53,689 nt of DNA from Frankia nepalensis (GCF_016786325.1 NZ_JADWYU010000083.1:17612-71300), one strand, 5' to 3'; shown: positions 20,572 to 29,262, numbered from the stretch's first letter. The notes: generated from the sequence alone by a model not told the origin. Numbers and translations are program-made.

Positions 20572-20958
20572 GTGGACACCGCGACGGCCACGCTGCCGAT
20601 GCCGGCGCCCCAGGACCTCGACCTCGTCGCCGTGCTGGGCGCGCTCGCCGACCCGGCCCGCCTCGAGATCGTCGCCGCGCTCGCCCAGGTGCCCGAGGCC
20701 GCCTGCGGCCAGCTGCTCGAGGGCCGGATGGCCAAGTCGACCCGCAGCCACCACCTGCGGGTCCTGCGCGAGGCCGGCGTCATCGCCGTGCGCGCCGAAG
20801 GCACCTACAAGTTCTCCCGGCTGCGCCGCGACGACCTCGACACCCGCTTCCCGGGCCTCCTGGACGCCATCGTGACGGGCGCGCTCCCGGTGGTGGGCGG
20901 GAACCCGCCGGCCGCGGGTCCCCTGGGGCGGGCCGCGGCGGCCCCACGCACCCAGTAG
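20572..20958 (+). CDS. ArsR-family winged-helix transcriptional repressor
   Basis: The 128-residue product has the ArsR fold: LVAVLGALADPARLEIVAAL, the recognition helix STRSHHLRVLREAGVIAV and the wing EGTYKFSRLRRDDLD. There is no CxC metal-binding motif, and the single Cys (AACGQLLEG) sits at the start of alpha-3, so metal sensing is unlikely to follow the classical arsenic type; a small organic ligand is more plausible. GTG start at 20572 is preceded by GGGGAGG; GTG 20563 is a possible alternative. Divergent from the DHA2 exporter and probably controlling it and itself through the dyad at 20430-20453. Confidence 0.9.
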   Translation: MDTATATLPMPAPQDLDLVAVLGALADPARLEIVAALAQVPEAACGQLLEGRMAKSTRSHHLRVLREAGVIAVRAEGTYKFSRLRRDDLDTRFPGLLDAIVTGALPVVGGNPPAAGPLGRAAAAPRTQ

Positions 20959-21081
20959 CGATCCGGAAAGGCCGGACGCCCGGCGAGCCCGCCCCCGTCC
21001 GCCCACGCCCCACGCGCGGCACCGAACGTCGCTGGCACCGGGCCGGGCACGCCACCGCGCACCCGGCGGCGAAGCCAACCC

Positions 21082-21765
21082 TCAGGCGGGGGCCTGGTCA
21101 GCGGACTGCCGCGCCGCGAGCACCGCGTCCGCCATCGCCCTGGCAAGCCAGTCCTCGAACTCGTCGGGCGTCCACCCCCGGTCGGCGGTGAGCCGGCGAA
21201 ACAGCTCGGGAGCGGTGAGCGCCCAGAGCAGGTCGCCGGCCCGGCCCACGGTCAGCCCCGGGCGCAGCGCGCCAGCCCGGGCCAGGACGGCCGCGAGCCG
21301 GCAGGTGCCGGTCAGCCGTTCCTGCTCGGTGACCGCGACGAGGGCGCGCAGGTCCTCGTCGCCGGCCTGCGCGCCCGCGAGGATGACCGCGTACAGGTGA
21401 CCCAGCCGTTCGTTGATCAACCGGCCGATCCGAGCGTAGATCACCAGCGCCCTGCGCGGGTCGGCCTCCGCGACCAACGCGCGGAACTCGGGCCGCTCGG
21501 CCAGCGGCACCGGCTCGTCGTCGCCGACGAGCGTCACGTCGTAGAGCCGCTTGGTCAGCGCCGCCTTCGTCCCGAACGTCTTGTAGATCGTCTGCGCCGA
21601 CACCTCCGCCTCGGCCGCGATCGCCGCGATCGACACCCCGGCGTAGCCCCGCTCCAGCAGCAGCCGCTCGGCCGCGGCGAGGATCCGCCGTTCGGTCACG
21701 CGGGCCTGCTCCCTGCGCAGCGGGCTGTCGTAGGGCCGACTCGTCCGGACCTTGAACTCATCCAT
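21082..21765 (-). CDS. TetR-family transcriptional regulator
   Basis: The 227-residue product has a typical TetR N-terminal HTH: RREQARVTERRILAAAERLL, GYAGVSIAAIAAEAEVSAQT and IYKTFGTKAALTKRLYD. The C-terminal ligand domain is family-variable and gives no hint of the inducer. The start ATG gives MDEFKVRTSRPYDS. The frame runs on upstream, but that region is AT-richer and intergenic in character. It is divergent from a UGT-like glycosyltransferase and a palindrome lies between them, so the glycosyltransferase is the likely target. Confidence 0.92.
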   Translation of the reverse strand: MDEFKVRTSRPYDSPLRREQARVTERRILAAAERLLLERGYAGVSIAAIAAEAEVSAQTIYKTFGTKAALTKRLYDVTLVGDDEPVPLAERPEFRALVAEADPRRALVIYARIGRLINERLGHLYAVILAGAQAGDEDLRALVAVTEQERLTGTCRLAAVLARAGALRPGLTVGRAGDLLWALTAPELFRRLTADRGWTPDEFEDWLARAMADAVLAARQSADQAPA

Positions 21766-21790
21766 TCGGTGTACACATACTAAATCCAAT

Positions 21791-21803
21791 TGAGCGTCGC
21801 TCA
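21791..21803. promoter_or_regulatory. Candidate TetR operator
   Basis: TGAGCG-T-CGCTCA is a perfect palindrome with a 1-nt centre, 25 bp upstream of the TetR start codon, in the AT-richest part of the TetR/glycosyltransferase intergenic region. Its form matches common TetR-family operators. Confidence 0.65.
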
Positions 21804-21928
21804 CTCGAATCCATGTCGACGATGAAGCTACCCGACCCACCGGGCGCGGACCCCATGCCGCGCCCGCCGCCCTTTTCCCCGCCATCGCGCCACGCACCGC
21901 CGCCATCGCCTGCTCGAGGAGAACCGTC

Positions 21929-23245
21929 ATGGCCCGATTCCTGTTCGCCACGGTCCCCGCCGTCGGCCACACCCTGCCCGCGCTTCCCATCGCCCGTGCC
22001 CTGCTCGAACGCGGCCACGCCGTGCGCTGGTACGGCGGCGTCGCCTTCGCCGACAAGATCACCGCCGTGGGGGCGAGCTTCCACCCGATCACCGATCCCG
22101 ACTTCGACTACAGCCTGAACGGGCTGGACCAGCACTACCCGCGACGCAGGGAGCTGTCCGGGCTGAAGAAGCTGCAGTTCGACATGGTGCAGGGGTTCTC
22201 GAAACCAGTGCCCACCCAGGTACGGGACCTGCGGGCCCTGTTGCGGGACGAGCCGGCCGACGCCGTGATCGCCGACACCGGGTTCATCGGCGGCGTCCTC
22301 CTGCGGGAACTGGGCGGACCACCGCTGGCCGGGTTCGGCGTCAGCATCCTGCCCTTCACCAACAGGCATCTCGCGCCCCTCGGCATGGGCCTGGCACCGG
22401 CGAACGGCCCGCTCGGCCGGCTGCGCAACCGGGCGCTGGCCGGCTCCATCCGACGGGTGCTGCTTCGCCCGGTAACGGCCGAGCTCAACCAGACCCGGCG
22501 CGGGCTCGGCCTGCCCGAGTCGTCCGCCGCGATCTTCGACTACCCGCTGGCCACCCAGCTCTACCTGCAGTTCAGTGCGCGCGGCTTCGAATACGACGTT
22601 CCTGACGTGCCCAGCCAGGTCGCCTTCGTCGGTCCGCCGCGCCAGCTGGACGACCCCGGCTGGCAGGCGCCGGCCTGGTGGCCCGAGCTGTCCGGGCGGC
22701 GGGTCGTCCTCGTCAACCAGGGGACGGTCGCGACCGACGCCGACCAGCTGATCCGGCCCGCGCTGGCCGGGCTCGCGGGCGAGGACGTGCTCGTCGTCGC
22801 GGTCACCGGTGGCGCCGACCCGGCGGGCCTCGCGCCGCTGCCGGCGAACGCCCGGGTGGAGCGGTACATCCCGTTCGACCGGCTGCTGCCGCACGTCGAC
22901 GTGTTCGTCACCAACGGCGGCTACGGCGGCGTGCAGCTCGCGCTCGCGCACGGCGTCCCGATCGTCGGCGCCGGCCGGACCGAGGACAAGATCGAGGTCA
23001 ACGCCCGGGTGGCCGCGGCCGGCGTCGGAGTGAACCTGCGCACCCAGACCCCGGAGCCGGACCAGATCCGCGCGGCCGTCGCGACGGTGCTCACCGACTC
23101 CCAGTACGCCTGGGCCGCGCGCCGGATGCGGGACGAGATCGCGAAGGCGGGACGCGAGAGCCGAGCGGCCGACCTGCTCGAGCAGCTCGCCGGCGGGGCG
23201 GCGACGCCGGTTCCGGCTGGTACCGGGGCGGTCCGGTTCGGCTAG
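21929..23245 (+). CDS. GT1-family glycosyltransferase (UGT/macrolide glycosyltransferase-like)
   Basis: The 438-residue product is a GT-B fold enzyme. The N-terminus RFLFATVPAVGHTLPALPIA contains the catalytic-His type VGH motif. The C-terminal donor-binding region reads VERYIPFDRLLPHVDVFVTNGGYGGVQLALAHGVPIVG with EDKIEVNARV, the actinobacterial variant of the UGT signature. Such enzymes attach a sugar from UDP- or TDP-donors to small lipophilic acceptors, either in antibiotic modification or detoxification. ATG start follows CGAGGAGA. Its stop codon shares CTAG with the stop of the convergent DUF402 gene. Likely repressed by the divergent TetR protein, which suggests an inducible detoxification or self-resistance role; the acceptor is unknown. 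Confidence 0.9.
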   Translation: MARFLFATVPAVGHTLPALPIARALLERGHAVRWYGGVAFADKITAVGASFHPITDPDFDYSLNGLDQHYPRRRELSGLKKLQFDMVQGFSKPVPTQVRDLRALLRDEPADAVIADTGFIGGVLLRELGGPPLAGFGVSILPFTNRHLAPLGMGLAPANGPLGRLRNRALAGSIRRVLLRPVTAELNQTRRGLGLPESSAAIFDYPLATQLYLQFSARGFEYDVPDVPSQVAFVGPPRQLDDPGWQAPAWWPELSGRRVVLVNQGTVATDADQLIRPALAGLAGEDVLVVAVTGGADPAGLAPLPANARVERYIPFDRLLPHVDVFVTNGGYGGVQLALAHGVPIVGAGRTEDKIEVNARVAAAGVGVNLRTQTPEPDQIRAAVATVLTDSQYAWAARRMRDEIAKAGRESRAADLLEQLAGGAATPVPAGTGAVRFG

Positions 23246-23955
23246 CCGAGCGGCCGCGCCGGGAAGCCGCCGGGGCCGGCCGCGCCTCCCCGGGCAGTCC
23301 TGGGCCGGTCCCAGCCGGGCGCGAGCGCGGCCGGCAGGCGGCGCCAGGCCGGCTCCGGGCGGAAGTCGTGCCAGGTGCCGTCGAACGGGAAGAGGCCGGC
23401 CTCGACGTCCCTGATCAGCCGCTCGCCCTCGGCGCGGACCGCGGCGGCGTCGCGCACCCAGTAGCGGTCGGGGAAGGCCAGGCGCTCGGCGAGCTCGTCC
23501 TCGTCCTTCCACTCCCAGGTGCGGTCCGGCCAGACCCAGATGTCGAGGTCCTGGTCACAGCCGTCGATCCCCGCCAGGGCGCCGTCGCGCCAGCGGACGA
23601 CGGGCTCCTCGAGGTTGACGTACCAGGCGTCGAACCTGCCGCGCCAGTCCCAGAACCACCAGACGGTGTGCGCGCGCCCCGGCGGGATCAGCATGAAGAC
23701 GTCCGGGCCCCACCAGGTGGTCGGGGTGAGCACGGTGGACTGCTGGAGCCACTCGGCGAACGGCATGTCCCGGATGCCGCGGCCGTCCACACTGTCGCGG
23801 CGCACCGCCGGCCCGCCGTGGGGGATCCACAGCCGCAGGCCGCGCTCGTCCTCCTCGACGACGACGCCGGTCCGGACGAGCACCAGCTCGTCATCGGTGA
23901 ACATCCGGTGTAGAACGACCTCGCCCGGCTCGAACGGCACGTCCAGTTGATCCAC
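23242..23955 (-). CDS. DUF402 family protein (FomD/nucleoside-phosphate hydrolase-like)
   Basis: The 237-residue product shows the DUF402 core: TVWWFWDWRGRFDAWYVNLEEP, GIDGCDQDLDIWVWPD and EWKDEDELAERL, where the clustered Asp/Glu residues bind divalent metals in this fold. Related proteins include FomD and nucleoside tri-/diphosphatases, so hydrolysis of a nucleotide conjugate is the best guess. The N-terminal 70 residues and the Pro/Gly-rich last 30 are less conserved. GTG start. Divergent from ettA with 137 bp between them. Confidence 0.8.
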   Translation of the reverse strand: MDQLDVPFEPGEVVLHRMFTDDELVLVRTGVVVEEDERGLRLWIPHGGPAVRRDSVDGRGIRDMPFAEWLQQSTVLTPTTWWGPDVFMLIPPGRAHTVWWFWDWRGRFDAWYVNLEEPVVRWRDGALAGIDGCDQDLDIWVWPDRTWEWKDEDELAERLAFPDRYWVRDAAAVRAEGERLIRDVEAGLFPFDGTWHDFRPEPAWRRLPAALAPGWDRPRTARGGAAGPGGFPARPLG

Positions 23956-24092
23956 AACGGGACCATAGCGCGCGCCCGGCAGCCACCGCGCCCGCGCAAC
24001 CGGCCGGCAATATCGCGGTATTCCTCGCCACTGGGGCGGCGCCGGATCACCGCCTCGCCAGCCCCGGCGCGCGGACCAATAGGGTTGACGGC

Positions 24093-25775
24093 ATGGCGCA
24101 GTACGTCTTCCAGATGCGCAAGGTGCGCAAGGCCCACGGCGACAAGGTCGTCCTCGACGACGTGACCCTCTCGTTCCTGCCTGGAGCGAAGATCGGGGTC
24201 GTCGGCCCGAACGGGGCGGGGAAGTCGTCCCTGCTCAAGCTCATGGCCGGGCTCGACCAGCCGAGCAACGGCGACGCGACCCTCTCCCCGGGCTACACCG
24301 TCGGCCTGTTGTCCCAGGAGCCGGTGCTCGACGAGACCAAGGACGTCCGCGGCAACGTCGAGGACGGCGTGGCCGAGATCCGCGCGGTCCTCGCCGCCTA
24401 CGAGGCGATCAACGAGAAGATGGCCGACCCGGACGCGGACTTCGACGTGCTCCTCGCCGAGCAGGCCAAGCTGATCGACAAGATCGAGGCCGCGAACGCC
24501 TGGGAGCTCGACAGCCAGCTCGACCAGGCGATGGACGCGCTGCGGCTGCCGCCGGGCGACGCCGACGTGTCCAAGCTCTCCGGTGGTGAGCGCCGCCGGG
24601 TGGCGCTGTGCCGGCTGCTGCTGGAGGCGCCCGACCTCCTGCTGCTCGACGAGCCGACCAACCACCTGGACGCCGAGAGCGTCGCCTGGCTGGAGCAGCA
24701 CCTGGCCCGCTACGCCGGCGCCGTGCTGGCCGTCACCCACGACCGGTACTTCCTCGACAACGTCGCCGGCTGGATCCTCGAGCTCGACCGCGGCCGGGCC
24801 CACCCGTACGAGGGCAACTACACGACCTACCTGGAGAACAAGGCGGCCCGGCTCAAGGTCGAGGGGCAGAAGGACGCCAAGCGGCGCAGGGTGCTCGCCC
24901 AGGAGCTGGAGTGGGTCCGCTCCAACCCGAAGGCCCGCCAGGCCAAGAGCAAGGCCCGGCTGTCCCGTTACGAGGAGCTCGCGGCGGAGGCGGACAAGTC
25001 CAGGCCGCGCGACTTCGACGAGATCCAGATCCCGCCGGGCCCGCGGCTGGGCAACCTGGTGATCGAGGCGAAGAATCTCACCAAGGGCTTCGGCGACCGG
25101 GTGCTCATCGACAACCTGTCGTTCAGCCTGCCCCGCGGCGGCATCGTCGGGATCATCGGGCCCAACGGCGTCGGCAAGACCACCCTGTTCACGATGCTCA
25201 CCGGTGCGGCGACGCCCGACTCGGGCGCGCTGACCGTCGGCGAGACGGTCGACATCTCCTACGTCGACCAGGACCGTTCCGGCCTGGACGGGAAGAAGAA
25301 CGTCTGGCAGGTCGTCTCCGACGGTCTCGACCACATCATCGTCGGCAAGGTCGACTTCCCGAGCCGGGCCTACGTGTCGTCGTTCGGCTTCAAGGGCCCG
25401 GACCAGCAGAAGCCGGTCGGGGTGCTCTCCGGCGGCGAGCGCAACCGGCTGAACCTGGCGCTCACCCTCAAGCACGGCGGGAACGTGCTGCTGCTCGACG
25501 AGCCGACCAACGACCTCGACGTCGAGACGCTGCGCTCGCTGGAGGACGCGCTGCTGGAGTTCGCCGGCTGCGCGGTCGTCATCTCCCACGACCGCTGGTT
25601 CCTCGACCGCGTCGCCACCCACATCCTCGCCTGGGAGGGCGACGATGAGAACCCGGCCAAGTGGTTCTGGTACGAGGGCAACTTCGCCGACTACGAGAAC
25701 AACAAGATCGAGCGGCTGGGCCTGGAAGCCGCCCGCCCGCACCGCCTCACCCACCGCAAGCTCACCCGCGACTGA
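24093..25775 (+). CDS. ettA: ABC-F translation factor (energy-dependent translational throttle protein)
   Basis: The 560-residue, soluble, two-cassette ATPase has the size and motifs of EttA. Cassette 1: GPNGAGKSS, LSGGERRRVALCR, LLLLDEPTNHLD. The inter-domain linker (RRRVLAQELEWVRSNPKARQ and following) is the tRNA-interaction motif and precedes cassette 2: GPNGVGKTT, LSGGERNRLNLAL, VLLLDEPTNDLD. EttA binds the ribosomal E site and gates the first elongation steps according to ATP/ADP ratio. No membrane segments are present. It is often misnamed a macrolide transporter; Rv2477c is the mycobacterial counterpart as I recall. No clear ribosome binding site precedes the ATG, so it may be translated from a short or absent leader. 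Confidence 0.95.
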   Translation: MAQYVFQMRKVRKAHGDKVVLDDVTLSFLPGAKIGVVGPNGAGKSSLLKLMAGLDQPSNGDATLSPGYTVGLLSQEPVLDETKDVRGNVEDGVAEIRAVLAAYEAINEKMADPDADFDVLLAEQAKLIDKIEAANAWELDSQLDQAMDALRLPPGDADVSKLSGGERRRVALCRLLLEAPDLLLLDEPTNHLDAESVAWLEQHLARYAGAVLAVTHDRYFLDNVAGWILELDRGRAHPYEGNYTTYLENKAARLKVEGQKDAKRRRVLAQELEWVRSNPKARQAKSKARLSRYEELAAEADKSRPRDFDEIQIPPGPRLGNLVIEAKNLTKGFGDRVLIDNLSFSLPRGGIVGIIGPNGVGKTTLFTMLTGAATPDSGALTVGETVDISYVDQDRSGLDGKKNVWQVVSDGLDHIIVGKVDFPSRAYVSSFGFKGPDQQKPVGVLSGGERNRLNLALTLKHGGNVLLLDEPTNDLDVETLRSLEDALLEFAGCAVVISHDRWFLDRVATHILAWEGDDENPAKWFWYEGNFADYENNKIERLGLEAARPHRLTHRKLTRD

Positions 25776-25871
25776 TCCTCTGGCGCCGGCGGCCCACCCG
25801 CCACGGGCCGCCGGCCGGCCACCCCGGCCACGGGAAGGGATCTTGGGCTCGAGCACGCGTCGCGGGAACAG

Positions 25872-25906
25872 AAAACGCCGCCCGCCGGGAGACCCGGCGG
25901 GCGGCG
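25872..25906 (-). terminator. Intrinsic terminator of glyA
   Basis: Perfect 14-bp arms (25876-25889 and 25893-25906) with a 3-nt loop, followed on the minus strand by TTTTCTGTT. It begins 13 bp after the glyA stop codon. This is one of the few hairpins in the window with a U-rich tail. Confidence 0.9.
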
Positions 25907-25918
25907 CGAGCGGTCCGG

Positions 25919-27181
25919 TCAGGACCAGCCAGGCATCGGGTAGTTCGCCGTGAGCTCGCGGATCTCGGCGGCGACCTGGGCCAGGACGGCCTCGTCGCCG
26001 TCGGCCGCGGCCTTGACGGCCTGGTCGATCCAGGCGGCGATCTGGCGCATCTGCTCGGGGCCCATGCCGCGGGTGGTGACCGCGGCGGTGCCCAGGCGCA
26101 GGCCGGAGGGATCGAACGGCTTGCGGGGGTCGTAGGGCACCGTGTTGTAGTTCAGTTCGATGCCGGCCCGGTCGAGTGCCTGGGCGGCCGGCTTGCCGCC
26201 GATGCCCTTGCTGGTCACGTCGAGCAGGATCAGGTGGTTGTCGGTACCGCCGGAGACGAGGTCGAAGCCGCGCTCGGCGAGCGCCTCGGCCAGCGCCGCC
26301 GCGTTCGTGACGATCTGGTGGGCGTAGGCGCCGAACTCGGCGGTCGCCGCCTCGCGCAGCGCGACCGCGATCGCCGCGGTGGTGTGGTTGTGCGGGCCGC
26401 CCTGCAGGCCCGGGAAGACGGCCTTGTCCAGCGCGGTCGCGTGCGCGGCGTCGGACATCAGCATCGCGCCGCGCGGGCCGCGCAGCGTCTTGTGGGTGGT
26501 GGTCGAGATGACCGGGGCGTGCCCGACCGGCGACGGGTGCGCGCCGCCGGCGATCAGGCCGGCGATGTGCGCGATGTCGGCGACCAGCACGGCGTCGATC
26601 TCACTGGCGATCGCGGCGAACGCCGGGAAGTCGATGGTGCGCGGGATCGCGGTGCCACCGCAGAAGATGACCTTCGGGCGCTCGGCGAGCGCCAGCTCGC
26701 GGACCTCGTCCATGTCGACCCGGCCGGTGTCCTGGCGCACGCCGTACCGGACGCTGCGGAACCACTTGCCGGTGGCGGACACCGACCAGCCGTGGGTGAG
26801 GTGGCCGCCCATCGGCAGCGCCATGCCCATCACGGTGTCACCCGGCTGCAGGAAGGCGAGGTAGACGGCCAGGTTCGCCGGCGAGCCCGAGTAGGGCTGG
26901 ACGTTGGCGTGCTCGACGCCGAACAGCGCCTTGGCGCGCTCGACGGCGAGGGTCTCGATCGGGTCGATGAACTGCTGGCCCTCGTAGTACCGCTTGCCGA
27001 CGTAGCCCTCGGAGTACTTGTTCGTCAGGACCGTGCCGCACGCCTCGAGGACCGCGTTGGAGACATAGTTCTCGGAGGCGATGAGCCGGATCTTCTCGTA
27101 CTGGCGGCGGGCCTCGGACTCGACCAGGTTCGCCAGCTCCGGATCGGCGCTGACCAGGTGCTTGATCGCTGGCTCGTGCAT
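25919..27181 (-). CDS. glyA: Serine hydroxymethyltransferase
   Basis: The 420-residue product converts serine and tetrahydrofolate to glycine and 5,10-methylene-tetrahydrofolate, the main source of one-carbon units for purine and thymidylate synthesis. Motifs: IRLIASENYVS, TNKYSEGYVGKRYYEG, and the PLP-binding lysine in STTTHKTLRGPRGAM. Length equals that of typical bacterial GlyA. The ATG start has GGAGG at about 8-nt spacing. A ZTP riboswitch fills the leader, so synthesis should rise when ZTP signals folate shortage. An intrinsic terminator follows the stop. An MFS gene ends only about 10 bp before the aptamer. Confidence 0.97.
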   Translation of the reverse strand: MHEPAIKHLVSADPELANLVESEARRQYEKIRLIASENYVSNAVLEACGTVLTNKYSEGYVGKRYYEGQQFIDPIETLAVERAKALFGVEHANVQPYSGSPANLAVYLAFLQPGDTVMGMALPMGGHLTHGWSVSATGKWFRSVRYGVRQDTGRVDMDEVRELALAERPKVIFCGGTAIPRTIDFPAFAAIASEIDAVLVADIAHIAGLIAGGAHPSPVGHAPVISTTTHKTLRGPRGAMLMSDAAHATALDKAVFPGLQGGPHNHTTAAIAVALREAATAEFGAYAHQIVTNAAALAEALAERGFDLVSGGTDNHLILLDVTSKGIGGKPAAQALDRAGIELNYNTVPYDPRKPFDPSGLRLGTAAVTTRGMGPEQMRQIAAWIDQAVKAAADGDEAVLAQVAAEIRELTANYPMPGWS

Positions 27182-27324
27182 GGGAGAAACCTCCAGGGTG
27201 TGGCTGCCCGGCCCGCCGGAGTCCACACGTCGCCGGTTTGTCTGGTCGGCTCGCCTGGCCGGCCTGTCATCCGTGTGGGCCACCGACGGACGATCCCGCT
27301 GCGGGCAGGCGTCGTCCGGCCGGC

Positions 27325-27402
27325 GGCACCCAGGCGCGCGGTGCCGTACCGCTCGGTCGCTTCCCGGTGGTTGATTCCACCCAAGCACGCCAGTCGCGAC
27401 GC
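27325..27402 (-). promoter_or_regulatory. ZTP riboswitch (pfl motif) controlling glyA
   Basis: On the minus strand the leader carries GACTGGCG (27388-27395), flanked by P1 arms GTCGC (27396-27400) and GCGAC (27356-27360). It also has a P2 stem GGTGG/CCACC (27377-27381 and 27366-27370) and a GGGAA run. A P3 stem GGCACC/GGTGCC (27340-27345 and 27325-27330) has a loop containing CGCCTG, which can pair with the GGCG of the first motif as the pseudoknot. These are the hallmarks of ZTP (ZMP) aptamers, known to precede glyA and other folate/purine genes. A GGACGA...TCGTCC hairpin (27288-27317) follows and may be the expression platform, acting before the GGAGG site of glyA. Confidence 0.93.
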
Positions 27403-27410
27403 GGTGAAGT

Positions 27411-28964
27411 CTAGCGGGTCGGTTCCAGGGACCGGTCCGAGCCCGAGCCGTCCCGTGGCGCGGTGACCTGGCCCGCCCGCGCCTCGGCGGCGGGCGGTTC
27501 CGGCGCCATCGGGCGTCCCTCGACCTCCGGCGCCGCGCCCCGACGCGGCGCGCAGGCGAGGCCGGCGACGCCGCCGAGGGCGGCGAGGACGGCGGCCGCG
27601 AGGTAGGCCTCGGCGAACGGGCCGGCCGTGGCCGCGTCGGCGACGATCGCCGACATCAGGCTCAGGCCGATCACGCCGCCGATCTGGCTCGCGGTCTGGT
27701 GCAGCGAGGTCGTCGACCCGAAGCTGTCCGGCGTCGCGGCGTTGGTGGCGACGACCAACAGCGGCGGGACGGAGTGACCGTAGGCGAGGCCGCTGGCCAT
27801 CAGGCCGACGATGACCAGCCAGAGCTGGTCGAGCCGGGTGCCGGCGACGAGCACCGCGAGCGCGACGACGTAGAGCGCGATGCCGACGGTCGCCAGCCGG
27901 GCGGGGCCGAACCGCGCCCCGAGCCGGCTCGCCGACGGCGCGGCCAGCGAGATCGACAGGGTGCGGCTGATCGTCACGACAGAGGTCATCGCGACCGACA
28001 GCCCGAACACCCCTTGCAGCAGCAGGGGCGTGACCAGGAAGTTGCCCTGGTGCGCCGCGTTGGTCAGGAACGACGCGCCGCTCGACGTGAGGATGTCGCG
28101 CTTGCGCAGCAGCCACAGCGGGATCACCGGGCTCGCCGCGCGCCGCTCGATCCACAGCAGCAACCAGTACAGCGGCGCGACGGCGGCCAGCAGGCCGACG
28201 ACCACCAGGGTCGGGCCCCAGGCCGCCGCCCGGTTGACGCCGAACGTGAGCGCGAACGTGGCCAGCGTCAGCACCAGCGCGCCGGTCTTGTCCAGGCCGG
28301 GGCGGTTGGCGCCATGCTCGGTCGGCATCGGTGGCAGCACCCGCAGCGCGAGGACCAGCGCGCACAGCGCGATCGACGCCTGGATGAGGAACATCGGCCG
28401 CCAGCCGATCGAGTCGATGACCACGCCGCCGATGGCGAGGCCGGTGACGCCGGAGCCGGACAGGACTGCCGACGCCCACGCCGCCGGCCGGACCCGTTCC
28501 TCCGCCGGGAAGACCTTGAACAGCATCGCGAACGACGACGGGATCGTCGCCGCGCTCGCCAGCGCCGCGCCCGCCCGGGCGGCGATCAGCGAGTACGGGT
28601 CGAAGGCGCAGGCGGTCGCCACGGCGAACAGGACCGCCAGCGTCGTCCCGGTCCGGAACACGCGCCGGTGCCCGTGGAGGTCGCCGAGCCGACCGGTGAT
28701 CGGGAGGGCGACCGCGGAGACGAACAACGAGCCGGTCACCGACCAGGCGACCAGACCGACGCTTCCGCCGAGTTCGGCCGCGACAGGCGGGATGGCCACG
28801 GTCAACGCGGTGGCCGTGAAGCTGGTCGCGAACATCGCTACCAGGCAGGTCAGCAGCACCAGGCGTCGTTCCGACGGTCCGGAAGTCTCCGACGGTCCGG
28901 AAGTCGAGGACACCAGGCGAAACCAACTTCCCGACGTGGTCACGGCGCGGCACGGTCCGACCAC
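27411..28964 (-). CDS. MFS transporter (drug exporter type)
   Basis: The 517-residue product has a typical MFS array of helices starting at RLVLLTCLVAMFATSFTATA, motif A as GRLGDLHGHRRVF, and GSGVTGLAIGGVVIDSIG in the motif C position. The last 50 residues are a charged tail. The N-terminus contains three near-copies of the hexapeptide SETSGP, coded by an 18-bp tandem repeat. GTG start at 28964 is tentative because a second GTG lies 7 codons downstream. Its stop codon lies about 10 bp upstream of the ZTP aptamer of glyA, so glyA is either read through from this gene or has a promoter inside its 3' end. Substrate unknown. Confidence 0.88.
   Translation of the reverse strand: MVGPCRAVTTSGSWFRLVSSTSGPSETSGPSERRLVLLTCLVAMFATSFTATALTVAIPPVAAELGGSVGLVAWSVTGSLFVSAVALPITGRLGDLHGHRRVFRTGTTLAVLFAVATACAFDPYSLIAARAGAALASAATIPSSFAMLFKVFPAEERVRPAAWASAVLSGSGVTGLAIGGVVIDSIGWRPMFLIQASIALCALVLALRVLPPMPTEHGANRPGLDKTGALVLTLATFALTFGVNRAAAWGPTLVVVGLLAAVAPLYWLLLWIERRAASPVIPLWLLRKRDILTSSGASFLTNAAHQGNFLVTPLLLQGVFGLSVAMTSVVTISRTLSISLAAPSASRLGARFGPARLATVGIALYVVALAVLVAGTRLDQLWLVIVGLMASGLAYGHSVPPLLVVATNAATPDSFGSTTSLHQTASQIGGVIGLSLMSAIVADAATAGPFAEAYLAAAVLAALGGVAGLACAPRRGAAPEVEGRPMAPEPPAAEARAGQVTAPRDGSGSDRSLEPTR
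28870..28905. repeat. Two perfect tandem copies of an 18-bp unit in the MFS N-terminus
   Basis: TCCGACGGTCCGGAAGTC occurs twice head to tail. Because 18 is divisible by three it adds a repeated SETSGP hexapeptide to the cytoplasmic N-terminus without changing the frame. Confidence 0.85.
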
Positions 28965-29186
28965 TCCGACGAAACGAGATTCTGTGAATCAAGAATCGAT
29001 GGCGCCGCGAGGCGGATCAACCATTCCGGTCTGATCTCACACCACGCCCGGTGATCCCACCACGCGTTCCGGCGCACGCCGGGCGGCGCCCGGCCGCCTC
29101 CCCGAGATGCGGCGATTACGGTCGGCACCCAGAATGACACTCATCTGGATTCGCCAGGACACGTCGAAGGGCACCCAGGAGGCCGG

Positions 29187-29229
29187 CCAGTTCTCGAGCC
29201 ACCAGGTTCTCGATCTGCCAGGTTCTCGA
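29187..29229. repeat. Three direct repeats upstream of the DUF5996 gene
   Basis: CCAGTTCTCGA (29187-29197), CCAGGTTCTCGA (29202-29213) and CCAGGTTCTCGA (29218-29229) are spaced 15-16 bp apart and end about 33 bp before the ATG of the next gene. They could be iterated operator sites or simple duplications. The rest of the 28965-29262 divergent intergenic region shows no gene. Confidence 0.65.
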
Positions 29230-29262
29230 GGCGACGGGGTCTCCAGGCGAGGAGGTTTCCCG

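Noticed and set aside
25919-27388. Upstream extension of glyA into its leader
   Set aside because: The extension would translate the ZTP aptamer. The ATG at 27181 has a clear GGAGG and gives the family N-terminus.
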